The notes under the pieces were generated by a model that ran no database searches, was not told the DNA's origin, and saw nothing but the letters and a program-made list of their open reading frames with translations. Source: Mauremys mutica (Eukaryota; Chordata; Testudines; Geoemydidae). Taken from it: a DNA stretch of 64,000 nucleotides. Where the stretch lies: the NCBI RefSeq assembly GCF_020497125.1, contig NC_059075.1, positions 48,099,821 to 48,163,820 on the forward strand. Reading direction: 5' to 3'. Both the position numbers and the translations under genes were made by a program. Of this stretch, positions 55,718-64,000 are shown piece after piece (position 1 is the first letter of the stretch; every line of letters starts with the position of its first letter).

Positions 55718-58700
55718 TACATAAGTACAGCCATACTGGGTCAGACTAATAGTTTATCTAGCCCAGTATCCTGTCTTCCGACAATGCCAGGTGCTTCAGA
55801 GGGAATGAACAGAACAGGGCAATCACCAAGTGATCCATCCCCCGTCACCCATTCCCAGCTTCTTTCAGTCAGAGGCTAGGGACACACAGAGTATGGGGTA
55901 TGGACCTATACTCCATGAACTTATCTAATTCATTTTTGAACTGAGTTATACTTTTTGGCCTTCACAACATCCTATGGCAACAAGTTCCACAGGCTGACTT
56001 TGTGTTGTGTGAAGGAGTATTTCCTTTTGTTTGCTTTAAACCTGCTGCCAGTTAATTTAATGGGTGATCCCTGGTTCTCTTACATGAAGGAGTAAAAAGA
56101 AGTTCCTTATTCACTTTCTCTACACCATTCATGATTTTATAGACCTCTATCATATCTGCCCTTAGTCATCTCCTTTCCAAGCTGAACAGTCCCAGTCTTT
56201 CTAATCTCTCCTCATATAGATGTTCCATACCCTTAATCATTTTTGTTGCCCTTCTCTGTTCCTTTTCCAATTCTAATATATCTTTTTTGAAATGGGCAAC
56301 CAGAACTGCATGCAGTATTCAAGATGTGGGCATAGCATAGATTTATATAGAGGCAATATCATATTTTCTGTGTTATTATCTATCGCTTTCCTAATGATTC
56401 CCATCACTCTGTTAGCTTTTTGACTTCCGCTGCCTATTGAGCAGATGTTTCAGAGAACTATCCACAATGACTCTTTCTTGAGTGGTAACAGCTCATTTAG
56501 ATCCCATCATTTTGTATGTATTGTTGGGATTATATTTTCCAATGTGCATTACTTTGCATTTATCAACACTGAATTTCATCTGCCATTTTGTTGCCCGGTC
56601 ACTCAGTTTTGAGAGATCCTTTTGTAGTTCTTCACAGTCTGCTTGGGGCTTAACCAGGGGTGGCCAACCTGTGCCTGAGAAGGGAATTTACCTATGTACA
56701 TTGCCAAAGAGCCACAGTAATACATCAGCAGCCCCCCATCAGCTCCCCCACGCCTGCCAGCAGCCCTGCTGATCAGCGCTTCCCCTTCCTTCCCCATGCC
56801 TCCTGCAGCATGCAGGAGGCTCTGGGGGGAGGGAGAGGAGCACGGGCATGGCAGGCTCAGGAAAGGGGGTAGGAAGGAGTGGGGGCTTTGGGGGAAGGGG
56901 TGAAGTAGGGGCAGGGCCTGTGACAGAGTCAAGGGTTGAGCAGTGAGCACCCCCTTTCCTCCCCCCCCCCCAGGCACATTGGAAAGTTGGCACCTATAGC
57001 TCCACCCCCAGAGTTGGTGCCTATGCAAGGAGTCACATATTAACTTCTGAAGAACCGCATGTGGCTCTGGAGCCACAGGTTGGCCAGCCCTGGGCTTAAC
57101 TATCCTACGTAGTTGTGTATCATCTGCAATTTTTGCCACCTTGCTGTTTACTCCTTTTTCCAGATTATTTATGAATATGTTGAATAGGACTGGTCCCAGT
57201 AGAGACCCCTGTGGGACACCACTATTTACTTCTTTCTATTCTGAAAACTGAGCATTTATTCCTACCCTTTGTTTCCTGTGTTTTAAACATTTAAGGATCT
57301 ACCAGAGGACTTTCCCTCTTATCCCATGACTGCTTACTTTGCTTAAGAGCCTTTGGTCAGTACTTTGTCAAAGGCTTTCCGAAAGTCCAAGTACACTCTG
57401 CTAAATGGATCACCCTCTTCCACATGTGTTGACCCCCTCAAAGAATTATAATAGCTTGGTGAAGCATGATTTCCCTTTACAAAAGCTGTGTTGACTCTTC
57501 CCCAACAGATTATGTTCATCTTGTGTTTGATCAGTCTGTTCTTTACTATAGTGTCAACCAACTTGCCTGGGACTGAAGTTAGGTTTACCTGTAATTGACT
57601 GGATTGCCTCTGGAGCCTTTTTAAAAAGTTGGCATCACATTAGCTATTCTCCAGACATCTGCTACAGAAGCTGATTTAAGTAATACGTTACATACCAGAG
57701 TTAGTAGTTCTGCAATTTCACATTTGAGTTCCTGGTGATTTATTAATGTTTAATTTATCAGTGTGTTCCAAAACCTCCTCTACTGACAGCTCAATCTGGG
57801 ACAATTCCTCAGATTTCTAACCTAAAAAGAAGGGTTCAGATGTAGGAATCTCCCTCACATCCTCTGTGGTGAAGATCGATGCAAAGAATTCATTTAGTTT
57901 CTCCGCAATGGTCTTATCTTCTCCCGAGTGCTCCTTCAGTACCTCAATCATCCAGTGGCCCCACTGATTGTTTGGCAGGCTTCTTGCTTCTGATGTACTT
58001 AGTTTCTGAGTCTTTTGCTAGTTGCTCTTCAAATTCTTTTTTGGCCTGCCTTTGATACTTGACTTGCAGGAGTTTATGCTCCTTTCTGTTTTCCTCAGTA
58101 GAATTTAACTTCCAGTTTTTAAAGAATGCCTTTTTGCCTCTAACCACCTCTTTCACTTTGTTGTTTAACCATGGTGACACTTTTGGGTCCTCTTGCTATG
58201 TTTTTAAATTTGGGGTATATAATTAATCTGAGCCTCTATTATAATCTGAGCATCTATTATGGTATTTTTTAAAAGTTTCCATGCAGCTTGAAAACATTTC
58301 ACTTTTGTGCCTGAACCTTTTAATTTACATTTAACTAGCTTCCTCAGTTTTGTGCAGTTCCCACTTCTGAGCTAAATGCTTCTGTAGTGGGCTTCTTTGG
58401 TATTTTCCCCCCAACAAAGATGTTAAATTTAATTATATTATGGTCATTATTGCCAAACAGTTCAGCTCCATTCATCTCTTGGACCAAACACTGTGCTCCA
58501 TTTAGGACTAACTCAAGAATTGCCTCTCCACTTGTGGCTCCAGGACTAGATGCTTCAAGAAGCAGTCATTTATAATATCTAGAAACTTTCTCTCTGCATC
58601 CCATCCTGAAGTGACACGTACCCAGTCAATATAGGGATAGTTGAAATTCTCCATTATTATTTAGTTTTCTATTTTAATAGCCTCTCTAATCTCAGAGCAT

Positions 58701-58750
58701 TTCACAGTCACCATCTCCATCCTGGTCAGGTGGTCAGTAGTTTACTCCTA
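55718..58750 (-). mobile_element. CR1-like LINE (L3-like), split by a hAT MITE
   Basis: The plus strand starts ACATAAGTACAGCCATACTG and TCTAGCCCAGTATCCTGTCT, the inverse of the 3' end seen at 18300-18377. On the minus strand, RT fragments include VYLDFRKAFDKV (near 57400) and, further 5', SPWLNNKVKEVVRGKKAFFK (58180-58120), a segment between endonuclease and RT. It reaches the end of the endonuclease near 58750 and is 5'-truncated. Many stops. Without the MITE it is about 2.6 kb. Confidence 0.82.
56647..57100. mobile_element. hAT-type MITE, 438 bp, exact 8-bp duplication, inside the CR1
   Basis: 56655-57092 starts CAGGGGTGGCCAACCTGTG and ends with the inverse, one mismatch in 19. It is flanked by GGCTTAAC at 56647-56654 and 57093-57100. 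The CR1 sequence continues cleanly across it. GC-rich centre with purine-rich tracts; the 178-codon minus-strand ORF over it is not a gene. Confidence 0.95.
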
Positions 58751-61700
58751 CTGAGTACTAGGAGTGGGTGACCACAGAAGAGAAATACAGATGTAATTTC
58801 CCTGAATTATAATATATAATTATAATATATAATATATAATTCAGTATCTTTCATGTTGTCAGTTGGCATGATACTAGTCTGTATCATGAGCCCAACCGCC
58901 ACTCTGCATTCCAAAATCCAAACTGTGTGATGGATGGCAAGCCAATCAAGGTATGCGTATTATATAGCATTACCCATCCAATTCCTCTTCAGTCAATACA
59001 TATCCTAAGCTAACAACTTAACTATCAAATCAAATTAACCACAAAAAGGAGAAGGGCAAATAGTGGGAGACTATGTCAAAATATTTACAAGTTATAATAG
59101 GTTTTTAAGGAGTATGGAATGCGGAGAGTACCAATATAGTCTAAACTTCAGTCAATCCTGAGGTAGGAGGCAGAATCTATTTAAAATGAAATAATGTTCT
59201 ATGTTAGTTGAAGTTGTGAGTTGAATAAAGTAGCCTTCTATCACCAATCTTTGCTTCTTATGACTTTTACTTTTCTAATAATCTGCAAACTACTTGTTTT
59301 AAACAACTCCTTGATTTGTGTTGCAGGATGGGAAAGAGGAGTCTATGAGAAACAGTCATTGGTAAGTCATTCTTTCCAGAATGGTACTTCCTTTTGCCCC
59401 CACCTTATACATTACAAACCCAGAAAGGGTGACATTCACCCAAGTCAGGGAGCCTGCATGTACCACTCAAATTCCACTAAAGACATCAAAAATAGGTGTT
59501 AAGTGGATTTAAGAGTAACATAGAGTTGTGCTGGCCTTGTGGAGAGCAGAGGTGATATGTAGAAGCTAACAAGGTCAGATTACTTCTTTATTTCTAAAGG
59601 AAACAAAATTGAAGTTACGTAAGGCATGGAACCTCCATTCTTCCAGTAGGAAAGGATCAAATATGATGGAGAAGGTAGTGGCATAATAAATTTATAAATA
59701 AAGGAAATGACAGCTCCTTCCTGATTCTTCCTAGGTGCACCTGTATTGATTCTTGTATGGATTTGTGGTATGCTGTATTGAAGAAAAGGAGATTCCTTCA
59801 TTTTCATTAACCCCACTTCACACACCCCTCCCCCAAGGATGTGTGAAAAGGAAAAGAGACAAAAATAAAACCAAGTGGAGACTAAAATACTTTTAGATGA
59901 GAGAGAGTCTGGAGGGAATTTTAGTTGGCTGCATTTCCCTGACTGACAGGTATGGGTGTGTAAATATATCAAAGTGTTGGGCCTAAAAAACAGAATAAAA
60001 GTTTTTCCATCTATATTTCCTCAATATTTTTTAATCCCAATTTGTTAATCATTTTTAAGTTTACACATGCAGCTTATAAAGTGCTATTTATACACAGGGG
60101 GAAAGTAAAGGATTATTTTGACTGGAGGAGGGAGTGATGCATGAAGGGACAGCTGGAACCTTTCTGAGGCAGCAGGTTTTTTCTCACTGTGCTACATATG
60201 TGGACTCAGTCTTGAGATTGCAATAAAATGGTAGATAATCATAACAATCCGTGCAAATTTCATTTATACACATGTGATCAAATTTTTTTATTCAGGAAAG
60301 GCTATTTCCCATTGCCCACATCTGCTTCTTCTCCAGTGGCCCTTTCCTAAAAACAGCTCATAGTTTATTTATTAGATATAGCAAACAATGCCATTATTTT
60401 TGTTTTGAGTTACCTCTTAATATACTTACTTCACTACTATATAAAAGACATCTAACTTTAGAACATTTGCATTGTTTGTTTTAAATTAATCAAGATTTAT
60501 GAAGGCAAAAGGGTAAAATAGTAGAAAGGGAAACATACTGAGTATTACTGATAAGCAAGATTGATTACTTCAGATATCTCTTTGTGTTTACCAACAAAAG
60601 GCAATACGCAGTAGCATGCTAGGTTTGTTCCAGTTGAAAAATGAAGCAGAGTTGGTAGATAAACCATCTACAAAATGATGCTTTTCAGAGTACACTATGT
60701 CTTTTCATACTCTAATATCTTATTCAGCAAATCTGAGTAAATTACTTCTTAAATAAATCATTTAGTACTTACCATATTTTGCTAATTATTTCAAAATACT
60801 GCCATCCTACATTATTTATATGTTAATTTTTGTATCCTAGAAGAACCAGTCTGCACATAGTGGATTGGTATCTTCAGTAAACAATAATATGGAATATACA
60901 AATACTGGGGGAAAATTATGCAGCAAAGTGCTCATTTAAGATTTGGCTGAGGCGAAACATACAATACCTAGTACTTTGTGTCACTATACTTATATCCTTA
61001 AAGAACTAAGCTGGAAAAACAAGATGCCACAAAAATAAAGCTGAAAAAACCCCTGAGATTTGTAACCACAATCAAACATAAATAATTACAAATTTTGAAT
61101 GTAAAGATCATTCAAATAAATGTAACTTATGGATAATCCTCATAGGGTGCAAGTCAAAGTAAACAGACAGTCCACTTTAGAAAGTGTCTAGTGAATTGAT
61201 TTAACAAGTTTAATGCGAGCATCAGTGTGCGGCTATTACTGATCGTAAGCTTTACTGATGTTATTTGTTCGCTTGGAAAAATACCGCTCTCTGGAATGAG
61301 CACATTAAGGCTAAAATTGCAGAGAAAACCCTATTACAACTTTATTGCTGGCAAATTGGAACCAAACCTTGTCTGTATATCAATTACTTAGAGTTACCAC
61401 AGAGATAAATCCTTTTTTTTTTGTATAGGCTCAATCTTGAAGACAGTGATGAGAAACTCCTTATTATACTCTACCAACATCTTTTGGTTTTCTTAGCAAT
61501 TTCAAGAAATTGTCAATTAAATTCTTTTTATTAGGTTCCAAAAACTGCTAAGTCAAACACGAGTCTATCATAAGGCTTGTAACAGCATGTTATTTAGGCA
61601 CATTTTCAATGTTTCACTCTTTCACTATCCACCTACCCCAATCCAATTCAAAAGTTCTTATAAAGTGAAGGAGTTTTCCACCCTAGCGTCTCAGAGGTTC

Positions 61701-62014
61701 AGACAAATTTGGAGTACGTAAACACGCATTTCTTGTAACCAATGCTATGAAGAATCCCCTTTTTTACTTTAAAAAGGGAAATAAAATTATTTACATGATT
61801 TTGGAAAGAAATAGATTTGTTTGCACATTCATTAAGACTGATGAGAGACTTCTGTGCAATTATACAGGATATTAAACCCACTTAAAATTATGCACAAAAT
61901 AAAGTCTGCCAAATATTAGTACAAACATATCCACTTATTTGCACGTATTTGCTTGCTACTATTTTTTTTTAAAGTAAAAATTGCTAGCTATCCAGTGTAA
62001 CTGTTGCCGTTTTG
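58751..62014. other. no gene; one AT-rich simple repeat
   Basis: AT-rich DNA. 58806-58850 is an ATTATAATATATAATTATAA-type simple repeat. ORFs at 59221-59502 and 59580-59972 have no motif. Confidence 0.45.
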
Positions 62015-62212
62015 GGCCCAGGATATTACAGAGATAGCATGTGTGAGGTAATATATTTCACTGGACAACTTGTGTTGGTAAGAGAGACAAGCATTTGAGC
62101 CAAACAAATGTCTTCTTCATGTCTCCTGTGTGGCTCAAAAACTTGTCTCTCTCACCCATGGACGTTGGTCCAGTAAAAGATATTACTTCACATACCTTCT
62201 CTCTCTAGCTAT
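62015..62212 (-). repeat. fold-back repeat, same family as 49340-49500
   Basis: Left arm AGGTAATATATTTCACTGGA...AGAGAGACAAG pairs with right arm CTTGTCTCTCT...GTCCAGTAAAAGATATTAC. The centre is GTCTTCTTCATGTCTC. The left arm extends outward to CCAGGATATTA, the start of the family's tail, whereas the right arm stops at CTCTCTAG. No target duplication was found. Confidence 0.65.
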
Positions 62213-64000
62213 CGAGATGGCCGCTGATAAGGGAAGTTGCACTGTACAGATTCAAGGACTGCAAGATCACGGAAAGATTCATAGTCCTTGCTTCTTGAGC
62301 CAAAAGAAGCTAAATGCTCAATGCTTTTAGTCTTCAGGAAGAGCAAAAGAGTTAGCTACTGCTTATAGGAGCAACACAATGGAGAGACACATGGGTATCA
62401 AGACAGCAACTTCCCTGACCTCCCAGCTAGACATATAGTGCCTGAGAATAAAAGGGAAGGAAAGAAAGTCAAAAAGGCTCAACATTCTGATGAACCAGTA
62501 CAGCATTCAACAGTTTAGCATTTTAGTATTTCCATACTGTTTACACTTTGTATCATTCTAAGAAATGTTTAAAATATAGGCCCACGTTCTACACGTGGTG
62601 ATGCATCAGTTTAGAGATATTGAACTACTTACTAAAGGAATTATATTTTTTCCCATTTGGATGCTCTACAAAAGAAAGTTGGAATTATTTTGCAGCACTC
62701 CAACTGTTTTTTTGCCATAGAACTGAATGCATACAGTTTTGAATATTACAGGTACTGACTTGATACTTTGGACTTAAGTGGCTTAATACCTGTACTTCAC
62801 TCAGCTATAATGTACCATGGCATGAACTCAAGTATGAATTTTTTGATGTCTTTAGGCTTGGAAGGATTAGATTTTTATCGGTAAATGTCAGTAAACATCA
62901 GTTTCACTGTACACACACAAACTGTTGAAAACATATTTCCATAAATGATAATACAAATTCAGAGAGAGGTAAAGAAAGAAAATACTGCTTGAGAACTTAT
63001 TAGAGTTTGATTTAAGGATATTTATTTGTATATTTTGAAATGTGCTGTTGACAATTTTTGTTTTAACTGTTATAAAGTTTAAACTTTTTGAATCTCGATG
63101 TCTGCTGTCATTAAGTCACCTCTCTTTGTCTGAAACCCCAATAATTTTCTGCAACATGAAAATTTAAACAGAAAAAAATGAATGCTTAACAATAAACACT
63201 GATATTATGCACCAAAATTATAAAAAAGTAAAAATCAAATTCTGCCAAGCCTAGATGTTTTTTAATGCAAGCATTCTTTCAAGACTAGCGTATGTTAAAA
63301 ATTCGAAAATGTTTGCAAAATAGTAACATGAGAGCAATAATGCAAGAAGTGCCAAAACTTACAACACATCACATTTTTGTGCTTAATCGCTACTTCTGGT
63401 TTTGGCCCAGCAGCTTTACAAAAATTGCTGCTAAGCCTACTTTCATGTACAGTCTTCCAAAGCATTCTGTAACATCCTGACTATTTGGTCACAGGCTAAT
63501 GACATTTGAAGAGGAAGAAGGTCAAAGCTATCATTATGGTGGTGACAACCAATCACAGTGGAAAAAATAAGTTTTATTTATTACTCTTAATACAAGAAAC
63601 CTTTACTGTGGAATATAATTGTACTGTCACTACACACCAGAGATTTTTAATCCCCAATCATTTCAACATATTTTACAGTTCATTACCTTTTCAGTTAGAT
63701 ATTGCAGGAAAGACTCTCCTGAGTCTACACAAAAGCATTAAAAATCTACTTTTTATACTCATATTCCACCTATATGCTGGGAGTTGAACCAAAGAACCAG
63801 TTCAAACCGGTATTTTTACCTTAACCAGAACCAAACCTGAATCATAATCTTCCCTACTACTGAACCAGAACTGAATTGAAAAAAAAATTGTGTTACTGGT
63901 TAAAATAAAGGTTCAGCATTTTTTAAGCTTGAGATTTAAAAAAATGACTGGGATCTTATTTTCAGTACAAAACAAGAAAACAAACAAACAGGTATGTGAT
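62213..64000. other. no gene; repetitive words at the end
   Basis: AT-rich DNA. 63785-63910 holds repeated AACCAG/AACCGG words (GAACCAGTTCAAACCGGT, TTAACCAGAACC, CTGAACCAGAACTG) that may be an old repeat. No coding signal. Confidence 0.4.

Noticed and set aside
56603..57139. 178-codon minus-strand ORF
   Set aside because: Spans a hAT MITE and both CR1 borders; proline-rich low complexity, no motif.

Overview
The window is nuclear DNA of a vertebrate, most likely a turtle. This is inferred from the repeats: CR1-type LINEs, a tRNA-derived SINE with a CR1-like tail, Penelope elements with RT and GIY-YIG domains, PIF/Harbinger and hAT DNA transposons, a Ngaro/DIRS-type retrotransposon, and solo LTRs of families I recall from turtle genomes. 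The background is AT-rich with very short random ORFs. No complete host gene is visible. One 178-bp stretch on the minus strand (44922-45099) looks like a possible host exon; otherwise the window reads as intron or intergenic DNA.

Layout. 1-2485: MIR relic, faint LINE RT relic, and a fold-back Penelope terminus with a 14-bp target duplication. 2486-6525: a complete 4.0-kb PIF/Harbinger element with exact TAA target duplication, long terminal inverted repeats, subterminal arrays of an 8-bp palindrome, a plus-strand DDE transposase broken only by two small length changes, a convergent three-exon Myb/SANT-like gene on the minus strand, and an unexplained small plus-strand ORF inside that gene's first intron. 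7405-11294: an older Harbinger relative with the same convergent layout, split by a minus-strand CR1. 11704-11895: Tc1/mariner-like MITE. 12674-13756: solo LTR with 5-bp duplication. 17460-18377: pogo/Tigger-like MITE fragment abutting a CR1-like 3' end. 19409-19800: possible Ty3/gypsy gag relic. 21108-21209: near-perfect hairpin. 24510-25270: possible LTR. 27359-27559: second fold-back Penelope terminus.

32390-36020: degenerate Ngaro/DIRS-type element (RT, RNase H, tyrosine recombinase, SGNH-hydrolase relic, 42-bp repeats), itself hit by a hAT MITE and a Penelope fragment. 38440-38617: tRNA-derived SINE. 39961-41990: a 5'-truncated Penelope containing a 315-bp solo LTR with 6-bp duplication. 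45800-49240: APE-type LINE relic with a C-terminal C2H2 finger. 49340-50433: a third kind of fold-back terminus, a hAT MITE and a Harbinger-like MITE. 51367-51935: full-length pogo/Tigger-like MITE. 52887-54029: Harbinger-like MITE split by an 867-bp solo LTR. 54671-54964: hAT MITE. 55200-55712: LTR-like stretch. 55718-58750: CR1-like LINE split by a hAT MITE. 62015-62212: another fold-back repeat.

The nested insertions give an order of events without any dating. The most interesting points are (1) the nearly intact Harbinger with ten CAGCGCTG palindromes and a third ORF, (2) a hammerhead-like core shared by Penelope termini whose hairpin stems vary by paired substitutions, together with a repeated asymmetry in the fold-back copies, and (3) the SGNH remnant in the Ngaro-type element.
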